Assembly (NCBI RefSeq): GCF_011369485.1
Contig: NZ_VXCA01000012.1
Coordinates: forward strand, 62,001-126,000
Direction of reading: 5' to 3'
Origin: Pseudomonas atagonensis
GTDB lineage: Bacteria; Pseudomonadota; Gammaproteobacteria; Pseudomonadales; Pseudomonadaceae
DNA length: 64,000 nt
Made by a program: the position numbers and the translations under genes. Each line of letters opens with the position of its first letter. Positions within the stretch are counted from its first letter, which is position 1. A model generated the notes under the pieces. It saw only the letters and a program-made list of their open reading frames with translations, was not told the DNA's origin and made no database searches. Positions 35,785 through 43,983 of this stretch are shown in pieces.

Positions 35785-36124
35785 TAGCTCGTCCTTGATT
35801 CCGTGTCTACGCATCTAGAACAACGGCCCTCACGCAATGTTCAGTTTGTTCTTTGCGAGCGCGGGGAGGGGCTAGAACGAGTCTAGTGGGTTTGGGCTGA
35901 TTTGCGCTTGCCGGGGGCGGGGCGCCAGACCAACTGCACAACACATCATGAATCTGACTAACGGCTTTTGTGAATTCTATTCGTTTTCAATCGTTCACTA
36001 GTGCGCCATAAACTACGCCTCAATCGTCGGCAATACGAATGTTGCTGAACAAGAAGTTGAAAGCTCGAAACACACTGAAGCGCGACAAGCACATTCAGGT
36101 TTGTCTCGAAAAGCATGGTGTCGA
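35785..36124. other. Divergent intergenic region before mesX
   Basis: About 340 bases between the CHASE4 gene and the methionine cluster. No gene seen. It holds the MetR-like site at 35971-35983 and an AT-rich block around 35960-36020 that probably contains the promoter; I could not assign unambiguous -35/-10 boxes, nor any cobalamin or SAM riboswitch core. Confidence 0.4.
35971..35983. promoter_or_regulatory. MetR-like site upstream of mesX
   Basis: TGAATTCTATTCG matches the enterobacterial MetR half-site pattern TGAA-N5-TTCA at seven of eight fixed positions. It lies about 140 bases before the mesX start in an AT-rich promoter region. Weak on its own; relevant because the genes make methionine. 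Confidence 0.35.
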
Positions 36125-37114
36125 ATGACTATGAATAAAGAATTTGCATTCACGATCAAAAGTATTTGTTTTGACGAGCATTATCACCCCTCGGAAAACA
36201 CGCGCATCACGACGAACTTTGCCAATCTGGCCAGAGGCGAGAGTCGTCAGGAAAATTTGCGCAACACTTTAAAAATGATCGACAACCGTTTCAATGCCCT
36301 GGCGCACTGGGACAACCCTGAAGGTGATCGCTACGCCGTCGAGCTTGAAATCATTTCCGTTGAAATGAATGTTGACGCTGAAAGCAGTGGCAATGCCATT
36401 CCGCTGATTGAAATTCTGAAAACGAAGATTGTCGATCGCAAAACCAACGAGCGCATTGAAGGGATTGTCGGCAATAACTTCTCCTCCTATGTGCGAGATT
36501 ACGACTTCAGTGTGCTGTTGTTGGGGCACAACAAGGCTCGTCCAGAGTTTGCGGTGCCGGAGAATTTTGGCGAGTTGCACGGAAAGCTGTTCAAGTGTTT
36601 CGTCAATTCAAGTGCTTACAAAAGCCATTTCAAAAAACCCCCGGTTATCTGCCTGAGCGTTTCGAGCAGCAAAACCTATCACCGGACTGAAAATCAGCAC
36701 CCTGTGCTGGGTGTTGAATACCAGCAAGATGAATACTCGCTGACGGATGAATACTTCAAGAAAATGGGTTTGAAGGTTCGCTATTTCATGCCTTCCAATA
36801 GCGTTGCGCCGTTGGCCTTTTATTTTGTCGGCGACTTGCTGGGTGATTACACCAATCTTGAACTGATCAGCACCATCAGCACGATGGACACCTTCCAGAA
36901 GATTTACCGGCCCGAGATTTACAACGCGAACTCTGCCGCCGGGAAGTCCTACCAGCCAAGTTTGCAGCATCAGGACTATTCATTAACCCTGATTGTTTAC
37001 GACCGCGAAGAGCGTAGCCGACTGGCGATTGAGCAGGGCAGGTTTGTTGAGGAGAACTTCATCAAGCCCTACCAGACGGTTCTTGAACAGTGGTCTGCCC
37101 GTTACGCACTTTGA
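36125..37114 (+). CDS. mesX: MesX (DUF1852), partner of the MesD methionine synthase
   Basis: 329 residues; start set at ATG 36125 giving MTMNKEFAFTIKS, the family N-terminus (an upstream in-frame TTG at 36101 is unlikely). DUF1852 signature ITTNFANLARGESRQENLR at about residues 25-45 and FNALAHWDNPEGDRY after it, with HQDYSLTLIVYDREE near the end. From published work on folate-independent methionine synthases as I remember it, DUF1852 proteins (MesX) are required by MesD in aerobic bacteria; the methyl source was unresolved. It sits 28 bases before mesD, same strand. Confidence 0.85.
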   Translation: MTMNKEFAFTIKSICFDEHYHPSENTRITTNFANLARGESRQENLRNTLKMIDNRFNALAHWDNPEGDRYAVELEIISVEMNVDAESSGNAIPLIEILKTKIVDRKTNERIEGIVGNNFSSYVRDYDFSVLLLGHNKARPEFAVPENFGELHGKLFKCFVNSSAYKSHFKKPPVICLSVSSSKTYHRTENQHPVLGVEYQQDEYSLTDEYFKKMGLKVRYFMPSNSVAPLAFYFVGDLLGDYTNLELISTISTMDTFQKIYRPEIYNANSAAGKSYQPSLQHQDYSLTLIVYDREERSRLAIEQGRFVEENFIKPYQTVLEQWSARYAL

Positions 37115-37142
37115 ATAATTGAAGAATACAAGGTCATTTATT

Positions 37143-38177
37143 GTGAAAAAGCTATTACCCACTTCAACCGCCGGCAGCCTGCCAAAACCGTCATGGCTTG
37201 CGCAACCCGAGACGCTTTGGTCGCCCTGGAAACTGCAAGATGAGCAACTGACCGAAGGCAAACAGGATGCCTTGCGCTTGTCGCTGCAAGAACAACAACA
37301 GGCCGGCATCGATATCGTCAGCGATGGCGAACAAACACGCCAACACTTCGTTACGACGTTCATCGAACACCTCAGCGGTGTTGATTTCGAGAAACGTGAA
37401 ACCGTTAGAATCCGTGATCGCTATGACGCGAGCGTACCGACAGTCGTGGGCGCCGTGGCTCGTCAGAAACCGGTGTTTGTCGAAGATGCGAAGTTTTTGC
37501 GTCAACAAACCAGCCAACCCATAAAGTGGGCGCTCCCAGGCCCGATGACGATGATCGACACCCTTTATGACAGCCACTATAAAAGCCGTGAAAAACTCGC
37601 TTGGGAATTCGCCAAAATACTCAATGAAGAGGCCAGAGAGTTAGAGGCGGCGGGCGTCGATATCATTCAGTTTGATGAACCTGCCTTTAACGTGTTCTTT
37701 GATGAAGTCAATGACTGGGGCGTTGCCACGCTGGAAAGGGCGATTGAAGGCCTTAAGTGTGAAACGGCAGTGCATATTTGCTACGGCTATGGCATCAAAG
37801 CCAATACCGACTGGAAAAAAACGCTGGGGTCAGAATGGCGCCAATACGAAGAAGCCTTTCCAAAGCTGCAGAAGTCGACAATCGACATCATCTCGCTGGA
37901 ATGCCACAACTCTCACGTCCCCATGGACCTTGTCGAGTTGATTCGCGGTAAAAAAGTCATGGTAGGGGCCATTGATGTGGCCTCCAACACCATTGAGACA
38001 CCTGAAGAAGTCGCCAACACCCTGCGCAAGGCACTTGAATTTGTCGCTGCCGATAAGCTCTATCCTTGCACCAATTGCGGCATGGCTCCGTTGTCTCGGC
38101 AAGTGGCACGCGGCAAGTTGAACGCGTTGAGCGCGGGCGCAGACATTGTACGCAGAGAATTGTTAAACCAGGTCTAA
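37143..38177 (+). CDS. mesD: Core-MetE methionine synthase MesD
   Basis: 344 residues from GTG at 37143 (AAGG about ten bases before), giving KLLPTSTAGSLPKPSWLAQPE near the N-terminus. It matches only the C-terminal catalytic half of MetE (MetE is about 760 aa), so it lacks the folate-binding N-terminal half. Zinc and homocysteine ligands are visible: HICYGYG (His and Cys), ISLECHNS (Glu) and CTNCGMAPLSR (Cys). Product: methionine from homocysteine with an unidentified methyl donor, dependent on MesX encoded just upstream. A flavin reductase follows after 75 bases. I infer a methionine role for the whole group. Confidence 0.87.
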   Translation: MKKLLPTSTAGSLPKPSWLAQPETLWSPWKLQDEQLTEGKQDALRLSLQEQQQAGIDIVSDGEQTRQHFVTTFIEHLSGVDFEKRETVRIRDRYDASVPTVVGAVARQKPVFVEDAKFLRQQTSQPIKWALPGPMTMIDTLYDSHYKSREKLAWEFAKILNEEARELEAAGVDIIQFDEPAFNVFFDEVNDWGVATLERAIEGLKCETAVHICYGYGIKANTDWKKTLGSEWRQYEEAFPKLQKSTIDIISLECHNSHVPMDLVELIRGKKVMVGAIDVASNTIETPEEVANTLRKALEFVAADKLYPCTNCGMAPLSRQVARGKLNALSAGADIVRRELLNQV

Positions 38178-38252
38178 GGGTTCCAGAAAGTCCGCCGGGA
38201 TCTGCCGGCGGGCTTCCAACGTTCAAATTGCGCTCAATACCCAGGATTCACC

Positions 38253-38762
38253 ATGTCACCTTCAGATCCTGCTATCGAACCGTTGCACTTTCGCGAAGCG
38301 CTCGGGCACTACGCGTCGGGCATCACTGTTATTACATCGCACATAAATGGCCAGCCGATTGGCTTCACTTGCCAGTCGTTCTACAGCGTGTCGGTGAACC
38401 CACCGTTGGTGTCATTCAGCGTAATGTCCAGTTCGGCCAGTTATCCGGGGATTCGCCAGGCCGGACGATTCGCCGTCAATATCCTCTCGGGCGAGCAGGT
38501 TGGAATTTCCAACCAGTTCGCACGCAAGGGTACGGACAAGTGGCACAACGTCGAATGGCAGAAATCCCCGCTGGGTAACCCGGTCATTGTCGGCAGCCTG
38601 CACTGGCTCGATTGCGAAATTCACGCCGAACACACCGCCGGTGATCACCTGATCGTGATTGGCGAGGTGAAAGCCTTGAACCTTCAAGAAACGGCGACTG
38701 TGCAGCCATTGCTGTATTTCAAAGGGCAGTATTGCAACATTGCTGGCGTTAACGTCGCTTGA
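38253..38762 (+). CDS. Flavin reductase (NADH:FMN type)
   Basis: 169 residues. Flavin_Reduct split-barrel signatures: FREALGHYASGITVIT at about residues 13-28, GFTCQSFYSVSVNPPLVSF, FAVNILSGEQ, and DHLIVIGEV near the end. Such enzymes supply FMNH2 or FADH2 to a partner that uses oxygen. Position behind mesX-mesD suggests it serves that system, possibly MesX, which is inference. A separate user of reduced FMN, SfnG, is encoded 10 kb away. Confidence 0.85.
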   Translation: MSPSDPAIEPLHFREALGHYASGITVITSHINGQPIGFTCQSFYSVSVNPPLVSFSVMSSSASYPGIRQAGRFAVNILSGEQVGISNQFARKGTDKWHNVEWQKSPLGNPVIVGSLHWLDCEIHAEHTAGDHLIVIGEVKALNLQETATVQPLLYFKGQYCNIAGVNVA

Positions 38763-38886
38763 CCACCAGCGTCCCGACGAATCGAGAGATTGGATGGGGG
38801 AGAGCAGGTACGGATTTTTTTGTGAGTGTTCAGTTGGAAAAGTGATTAACTCGCAACGAAAACAGCCACACAAGACTCTTGAAACA

Positions 38887-39690
38887 ATGACTTTACGTTT
38901 TAGCTACGTTTGGCTGTTGCCATTGCTTGAAAAGCCCTACGACGCCGTGAAGCTCGACCTTCCCGCGGCCATAGCCGCTCTGAAAATCAAAAGCGCATTA
39001 CCCGTAGATATCTCGTTGCGCCAGTTGCTGGTAACCGCATTGGAGTCCGACTCGGAATACTGGTCTGGACTAGCGATCAAATGGCTGGACGACGGATTTC
39101 CCATCGACCACAACCTGTCTGCACTGTTGCTTCAGTGCGCATCTCGTAAAGTGCTTTCACAATCCGCTCGCCATAAAGCGTTCAGTCTTGCTCGGCGCTG
39201 GGAGAAACTGAACAGGCACCCCGGCAGAAGCATGCAGGTCGCGTACTTGAAAGAAGCGTTAGAGCTTCAGGTTCTTGACGTTTCTGACATCGTTCGCTGG
39301 GCGGATGAAGCGATAAGTGAACAGGCTGATCCTCCTTATGAGCTGATTGAGCTGGCTCTGATGAGTCAATCAAACCGGTTCGATACGGCGCGCCAACTGC
39401 TGCGGGTTGCAACGCCATCCATGAGCAGTGCAGAAGTCTTGCCGTACGTACTCGCTGCAGCACATCAAAAACTTCTTGAAGCACCGGACTTCGGAAAGGT
39501 TTTAGCCGAGGAAATGTATCGTTGCTGGGCCAAGGCGAACGGTGATTTCCCTGAAGCGCTCCGTCCGTTCGGATATTTCGACGACGCCTACGCTCTGGCT
39601 GAAAGCGAGACCTTTGGCACGGTCGATCAGATCCACCGAGAGCTGCTTGAGTTTACGGCAGGGTTCGTGAGTTGGGTTTGGCCTCCATGA
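38887..39690 (+). CDS. Hypothetical helical protein
   Basis: 267 residues, MTLRFSYVWLLPLL to FVSWVWPP; start chosen at the ATG at 38887 because upstream frame is not gene-like, although no clear ribosome site is seen. No signal peptide or transmembrane segment. It consists of repeated amphipathic helices of about 30 residues with recurring A-L-x-x-A and D-x-A-x-x-L patterns (for example RWADEAISEQADPPYELIEL), suggesting a TPR- or HEAT-like solenoid. Codon use is less GC-biased than the genome, a sign of possible transfer. No family recognised. Confidence 0.55.
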   Translation: MTLRFSYVWLLPLLEKPYDAVKLDLPAAIAALKIKSALPVDISLRQLLVTALESDSEYWSGLAIKWLDDGFPIDHNLSALLLQCASRKVLSQSARHKAFSLARRWEKLNRHPGRSMQVAYLKEALELQVLDVSDIVRWADEAISEQADPPYELIELALMSQSNRFDTARQLLRVATPSMSSAEVLPYVLAAAHQKLLEAPDFGKVLAEEMYRCWAKANGDFPEALRPFGYFDDAYALAESETFGTVDQIHRELLEFTAGFVSWVWPP

Positions 39691-39709
39691 AGCGTTGAGG
39701 AGCCAGGAA

Positions 39710-39761
39710 GGAAGGCAATCGCGCCCGGTGGCGCGGCCGGGCTTCAAACCGGCTGCCTTCC
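39710..39761. terminator. Hairpin between convergent genes (possible bidirectional terminator)
   Basis: GGAAGGCA pairs with TGCCTTCC around an inner GCCCGG/CCGGGC stem. It lies 20 bases after the stop of the helical protein and 22 bases beyond the end of the DUF6124 remnant. No T-run. Confidence 0.5.
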
Positions 39762-39782
39762 GCCAATTTCCTACCGGTTAGC

Positions 39783-40138
39783 TCAGTGCTCGGCGGGTAG
39801 TTCGAGGTTATCCAGCGCCCGATTCACCGCCAGTTCGCCGAGCATCACCACCTGCTGAATGCCCAGCAACGTGTGGCGATAGGGCGTGTCGAGCAGTCCC
39901 GAAAAATCACTCAACATCACACTGGCCGAGGCTATCGACACACAGGCGTGGGCCAGCAGCTCTTCGGTTTGATCGCGGCGGCAACGGTGAACATCGTGCT
40001 GGGTTGGCGTGGCGGTTGGTCGTCGAGGGGGGATCAGGTAGTGGTCGAGCGCGCGTTCGGCGGCGTCGTGGAGTTATTTCGAGTTGAAGGATTCGTAAGG
40101 GGGGCGGTTTCGGGAGGGGTGGGTGTGGGTTTGAACAT
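39783..40138 (-). pseudogene. Broken DUF6124 gene
   Basis: Read in three frames, the minus strand gives a nearly full DUF6124 protein: MFKPTPTPPETAP from the ATG at 40138; after a frameshift YESFNSK, an in-frame TAA, then LHDAAERALDHYLIPLDD and PSTMFTVAAAIKP; after a second frameshift EELLAHACVSIASASVMLSD and LLGIQQVVMLGELAVNRALD to the stop at 39783. The family motifs ERALDHYL and ELAVNRALDN are intact. The AAGGAG ribosome site seven bases before the ATG is preserved. Two frameshifts plus a nonsense codon make this a decayed copy. The family is small, of unknown function and often multicopy in Pseudomonas. Confidence 0.8.
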
Positions 40139-40258
40139 GCGTGAAGCTCCTTGATTTAGGGAACCGCCACGGTTCGCTGCGAAACGAAGGAGGTGGCAGC
40201 TGTACGCAGGTTCGCAGACCGGAAATCAAGGAACCCGGCATACCCGAAGGTATCCCGC
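40139..40258 (-). ncRNA. Structured leader of the DUF6124 remnant
   Basis: On the minus strand the leader folds locally: ATACC-TTCG-GGTAT, a UUCG tetraloop hairpin extended by CGG/CCG across a G-G mismatch (about 40232-40258); then a GGTTC/GAACC pairing; then GCCAC/GTGGC enclosing TTCG...CGAA; the ribosome site AAGGAG follows directly. The dense pairing in front of a translated gene suggests a cis-acting element. Not matched to a known RNA family. Confidence 0.4.
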
Positions 40259-40278
40259 GCACAGCCGCCATTACGCGA

Positions 40279-40302
40279 CGCCATCGACCGAAGCCGATGG
40301 CG
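40279..40302 (-). terminator. Hairpin downstream of the three-lipoprotein operon
   Basis: CGCCATCG and CGATGGCG form an eight-base stem around GCTTCGGT, starting 12 bases after the stop of the last lipoprotein gene on the minus strand. No T-run follows, so it may act as an mRNA 3' end or a processed terminator. Confidence 0.45.
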
Positions 40303-40314
40303 AACGAATTAATG

Positions 40315-40836
40315 TCAGCGCTGATACGGAATCAGCTTGTCCTTGTCCATTTCCGTCAGCAATTGATCGAGCATTTCTTGCTTGTTTCTGTTCTTGGGCG
40401 ATGGCACGTACCAGGCCAGCACGCTCCAGCCTTCGCGGGAATAGTTGTAGGTCTTGAGCAACTGGCCGTCCTTGAAGACCGAACCGCGCAAGTTGTCCTG
40501 ATAGTGATAAGGCACAGGAAGGGTGAACAGCGTGAGGACGTTGAACATCGCCAGATAAGGGGTTTCACCCGACCACGGTTCGGTAATCAGCAAACTGTAG
40601 CCGTTGCGGGTGTAACCGCCGTCGAGCATTGAAAAGGCACCGGTGTTTTTCAGCGCCGAGATGGTTTCAGTCTGACGGTACTCTTCGTGGCGGGTGTTGA
40701 CCGGCCCCAGGCCCAGGGTCACCGGGACATAGGCCTGAGTCGCGTGATAGTCGAGCGGTGGCAGCGTGTTGGCGCAGCCGCCCAGCGTCAACAGGGCGCC
40801 GAGCAGCGCACAAGACTTGATCGCGGCAAGCTTCAT
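40315..40836 (-). CDS. Uncharacterised lipoprotein (third of three)
   Basis: 173 residues. Signal peptide with lipobox LTLGGC at residues 16-21. The mature part has a YVPVTLGLGPVNTRHEEYR segment, then YLAMFNVLTLFTLPVPYHYQ, a hydrophobic strand also seen in the neighbouring protein (LLSCATLFMLPLSKEYD), and a C-terminal helix rich in Lys and Asp (EMLDQLLTEMDKDKLIP). The similar length and layout show that it and the upstream gene are distant paralogues. Start overlaps the upstream stop by four bases (ATGA), so translation is coupled. Family not recognised. Confidence 0.72.
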   Translation of the reverse strand: MKLAAIKSCALLGALLTLGGCANTLPPLDYHATQAYVPVTLGLGPVNTRHEEYRQTETISALKNTGAFSMLDGGYTRNGYSLLITEPWSGETPYLAMFNVLTLFTLPVPYHYQDNLRGSVFKDGQLLKTYNYSREGWSVLAWYVPSPKNRNKQEMLDQLLTEMDKDKLIPYQR

Positions 40837-41354
40837 TGCTCAGCCCTCTCGGCCGGGATCAAGCGATCGTGTTGCACGTCCTGGGCAAAGGCGCGGGCGA
40901 TGCGACTGAGGTTCTGGCCTTCCAGTTCGCCGCCCTGATCCAGCAGCCAGGTGTATTTCTGGGTGTTGTTGCGATAGGTGTATTGCTTGAGGCGTTTGTC
41001 GCCTTGATACACCGAGAACTCGGCCTCTGTGTCGTACTCCTTGGAGAGCGGCAACATGAACAGCGTTGCGCAGCTCAACAACACCACCGGAAACGGCGGA
41101 AATTCGCGATGCATGTTCAGTTTGACGTGGACGTTGTACGCATCGTCTTTGCCCGTGCCGGTTTCGATGGCGCGAAACACCCCGGTCTGACGCAGGTGAT
41201 TGCGCAGGGGTGAAGACTGCAGCGGATCGTCGACCAGAACATGGATAGGCATCAGGTAATCCTGGCCGTCAGCCAGCGTGCGCTCTGGCAACGTGTTGGT
41301 CGCCGTGCAACCGGCAAGCAGTGCCAGGCTGGCGACAGTAACGAGTTTTTTCAT
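40833..41354 (-). CDS. Uncharacterised lipoprotein (second of three)
   Basis: 173 residues with lipobox LALLAGC at residues 9-15. Predicted order: alpha/beta region with PIHVLVDDPLQSSPLRNHLRQTGVF, a strand region NVHVKLNMHREFPPFPVV, hydrophobic ATLFMLPLSKEYD, and basic KRLKQYTYRNN before a helical tail ending DRLIPAE. The tail DRLIP parallels DKLIP in its neighbour, supporting paralogy. It overlaps both neighbours by ATGA. The fold hints at a sorting or envelope-assembly lipoprotein, but no function can be assigned. Confidence 0.72.
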   Translation of the reverse strand: MKKLVTVASLALLAGCTATNTLPERTLADGQDYLMPIHVLVDDPLQSSPLRNHLRQTGVFRAIETGTGKDDAYNVHVKLNMHREFPPFPVVLLSCATLFMLPLSKEYDTEAEFSVYQGDKRLKQYTYRNNTQKYTWLLDQGGELEGQNLSRIARAFAQDVQHDRLIPAERAEQ

Positions 41355-42004
41355 GGTTTGACGTCCAGAGCAGCACCCGGCGCGGTGCCGGCAAAGATGT
41401 AGGGTTCAGCGCGTTTCAGATCGAGGTTGAGCGGCTGCAGCGTCGGCAATCCGGGAACCTGGCGTTGCGCGAAAACCGCGTCGCGGCTGCTTTGATCGCG
41501 CCACTGGAATGCGCAGAAGTTGCCGGTCAGGCACATCGAGCGAAATTCGCCGATGTAATAAGCCTTGCCTGCTTCAAGACGCAGCGGCAGGTTGAACTTC
41601 TCTCGGGCTTCCATGGAGCTATAAACCGTGCCCAGCCCGGGCGTGTAGCGCGCGGAGAAAAACTGGAAATCGTAGAACTCGTAATCGCCCGGTTTGAGCG
41701 GCAGAACGAATACGCTCGCGGCACCGCGACCGTCCTGAACATCCTGCGGCGTGGAGAAGGCGCCGGCCATTTTCCAGATGCCCGCAGCGCCGTATTCGGA
41801 ACCGCGCTTGCGGAAAAACAGACGCTGGTTTTCGGCGGGGGACAGCTTGAACAACTGCGGGCCAAGAGACCCGACCAGATAGGCCACCGGCTCACCGGCC
41901 GCGGGTTGCAAGGGTTCGCTGACCCACGAAGCGCTCTCGGTGATACAGCCACTGAGCATCGAAGCCAGTACGGCGGCGGTCGCTACTTTTAATAGATGAC
42001 GCAT
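41351..42004 (-). CDS. Uncharacterised lipoprotein (first of three)
   Basis: 217 residues from ATG at 42004 (AAGGA six to seven bases before; an in-frame ATG at 42010 overlaps the ribosome site). Lipobox LSGC at about residues 17-20. The mature part is beta-rich, with GEPVAYLVGSLGP, a jelly-roll-like SVFVLPLKPGDYEFYDFQFF and LEAGKAYYIGEF; this resembles small DUF2846-type lipoproteins in outline, a weak call. It opens the operon, and its stop overlaps the next start as ATGA. Confidence 0.72.
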   Translation of the reverse strand: MRHLLKVATAAVLASMLSGCITESASWVSEPLQPAAGEPVAYLVGSLGPQLFKLSPAENQRLFFRKRGSEYGAAGIWKMAGAFSTPQDVQDGRGAASVFVLPLKPGDYEFYDFQFFSARYTPGLGTVYSSMEAREKFNLPLRLEAGKAYYIGEFRSMCLTGNFCAFQWRDQSSRDAVFAQRQVPGLPTLQPLNLDLKRAEPYIFAGTAPGAALDVKP

Positions 42005-42193
42005 GAACATCCTTGAATCTGCACGTTTGATGACGTTCCGGCGAGGAGGTCAATCAAAGCCTTCCTGGCCGAACGTTTTTTGCGGGGTGCGCAGACTAAG
42101 GCAAGTAGTGGCATTTGGCTAGCCGCTTAGGCGAAAGCGATTAGACCTTTTCAGGCTTTTGACCCTGTAACATCGGCGCACCCTGTCAATGGA

Positions 42194-42559
42194 ATGCCGG
42201 TGACCCGATTGAACACCACCACCCGACGCATCGCGATCTGTTTCAGCCTTCTGGTTTGCGCAAATGTGGCTGCATGGCTTTATTTTGTGATCGCTCATGA
42301 TTCGCCGACCCATGGAATGGCGATGATCAGAACCACACAGCCCCTGACGATTGTTGGTCCCGACGGCGATGAAAGCCGTTATGTGCTGCCACCAGGCACC
42401 ACGCTTTATGAAAATAAACACTTCCCGGAAGGCTTTACACGCTACGTGGTTTATTTCAATCACAAAGGCGTGGTTGCTCATGAGCAGGTGGTGATGGAGG
42501 CCGAGCACGACGGTTCTTATATTGATCCGTTGTGGCTCGAGGATGTGGCTGGCGATTAA
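42194..42559 (+). CDS. Small membrane-anchored protein, unknown function
   Basis: 121 residues. One N-terminal membrane segment (about residues 13-33, RIAICFSLLVCANVAAWLYFVI) and a periplasmic beta-rich domain (QPLTIVGPDGDESRYVLPPG, then GFTRYVVYFNHKG). No cysteines in the soluble part. The family is not recognised. It is divergent from the three-lipoprotein operon (189-base gap), so it could belong to the same envelope module. It converges with the OprD porin gene. Confidence 0.6.
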   Translation: MPVTRLNTTTRRIAICFSLLVCANVAAWLYFVIAHDSPTHGMAMIRTTQPLTIVGPDGDESRYVLPPGTTLYENKHFPEGFTRYVVYFNHKGVVAHEQVVMEAEHDGSYIDPLWLEDVAGD

Positions 42560-42586
42560 GAGCGGGAAAAGCACTTCCTCTTAATC
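42554..42586. terminator. Hairpin shared by convergent genes
   Basis: GATTAAGAG and CTCTTAATC form a nine-base stem with a 15-base loop; the left arm includes the stop codon of the small membrane protein, and the right arm ends three bases before the porin stop. Confidence 0.5.
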
Positions 42587-42588
42587 CG

Positions 42589-43884
42589 TCAAAACCCCAA
42601 CGGGTACTGCACCACCACATAAACCCGATCAATATCATCCCCCGCCTGCGCCTCATTCGCCCGGTGCGAAACGTGCGAGAGCTGCACCGACAGATCCTTC
42701 GCCGCGCCCGATTGCACGATGTATTTCAAATCCACATCACGCTCCCAATGTTTGCCGCCTGCGCCTTGCTGCGGCTGGTAGTCACCAGAAGCGGCGTCGA
42801 ACGGGTTGTAGGCGCCGCCCCTGGGGGCGTGGGTGCCGTCGATGTGGCTGCCGCTGACGTAGCGGGTCATGAACGTCAGGCCGGGGATGCCGAAGGCGCC
42901 GAGGTCGAGGTCGTAGCGCGCTTGCCAGGAGCGTTCGTGGGCGCCGTTGAAGTCGGCGTATTTGATTGAGTTGGCGAGATAGATCGAGTCGCCGCCGACG
43001 AAATCGAACGGTGTGTCGCCGTTGATGCGTTGCCAGCCGAGCATCACACCGTGCGGGCCGAAGCTGTATTTGCCGGACAGACTGAACGCTGTGTTGTCGA
43101 TGGCGCCGGCCAGTGCGTGACCGGTATCGCGAGTCTGATAGAGGTTGGCGTCGAGCAGTACGCCGGACTGTTTGAAATGCAGATTGCCGTAGTACTGGTG
43201 CCAGGTATCGCTGAGTTCAGAGGCGTACAGCGAACCGCCGACGGGGCTGTCGCTGAACAGATCGGCGCCGAGAATACTGATGCCACCGGCCTCGGTGTTG
43301 GCGCCGTAGCCATAGAAGTCGTCGTGGCCGGAGGAGCTGTCCTGATTCTTGAACGCGGTGAAGTGACCGGCCGTGAGGCTGACGTTGTCGATCTCGCGGC
43401 TGGTTAACAGAAAACCGCTGGCGTATTCGGGTTGCAGGCGTTTGTCCGATGTGTCGAAAAGCGGGGTTTCGACGGTCATCTCACCGAATGCCAACGTGGT
43501 ACGTGAAACCTTCAACTTGAACGCGCCACCCGCGTCGGCGTAATCGGATTCGCTGCGACCGTTGCTGTCGACCGGCAATAATCCGGTACCGGAATGGCCC
43601 TTGCCGCCGTCGAGTTTCAAACCGAAAAAAGCATGGGCATCGACGCCGAAACCGACAGTGCCCGACGTGTAGCCAGAGGTGAACGAGCCGATGAATCCCT
43701 GCGCCCATTCCTGTTTGTAGTTTTTGCCGGCAGGCGAGGGCGAGCGGTAGTCGTTGCTGAGGAAGAAGTTGCGACTCAGCACTTCGGTTCTGGCGTCGTC
43801 GAAGAATTCGCTGGCGAACGCGGCATTGCCCGCCCCGCACAGCAAAACCAGCAGCACAAGGCGCGGAGGGCAGGGAGGCATCAT
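42589..43884 (-). CDS. OprD-family outer-membrane porin
   Basis: 431 residues. Signal peptide to AAFASEF, then the OprD start FFDDARTEVLSRNFFLSNDYR. Strands follow the 18-stranded barrel pattern with GWQRINGDTPFDFVGGDSIYLANS and YDLDLGAFGIPGLTFMTRYVSGSHID, both typical late-barrel signatures; it ends in the aromatic QYPLGF. OprD-type porins take up small carboxylates, amino acids or peptides in Pseudomonas. The substrate group cannot be fixed from sequence. No catabolic genes are adjacent on the same strand except an aminotransferase 140 bases upstream. Confidence 0.9.
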   Translation of the reverse strand: MMPPCPPRLVLLVLLCGAGNAAFASEFFDDARTEVLSRNFFLSNDYRSPSPAGKNYKQEWAQGFIGSFTSGYTSGTVGFGVDAHAFFGLKLDGGKGHSGTGLLPVDSNGRSESDYADAGGAFKLKVSRTTLAFGEMTVETPLFDTSDKRLQPEYASGFLLTSREIDNVSLTAGHFTAFKNQDSSSGHDDFYGYGANTEAGGISILGADLFSDSPVGGSLYASELSDTWHQYYGNLHFKQSGVLLDANLYQTRDTGHALAGAIDNTAFSLSGKYSFGPHGVMLGWQRINGDTPFDFVGGDSIYLANSIKYADFNGAHERSWQARYDLDLGAFGIPGLTFMTRYVSGSHIDGTHAPRGGAYNPFDAASGDYQPQQGAGGKHWERDVDLKYIVQSGAAKDLSVQLSHVSHRANEAQAGDDIDRVYVVVQYPLGF

Positions 43885-43983
43885 GTGTCAGTGACCGGCA
43901 TCAACGGAAGATCTGCCGATGATGGCCCGATTGAAACGACGAATATTGAGCAGGTGTGCTGAATGGCTCGGGCAAACCGCAAT

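Noticed and set aside
38192-38211. CCGCCGG/CCGGCGG hairpin after mesD
   Set aside because: Short, no T-run, and the flavin reductase gene begins 42 bases later, so probably transcribed through.
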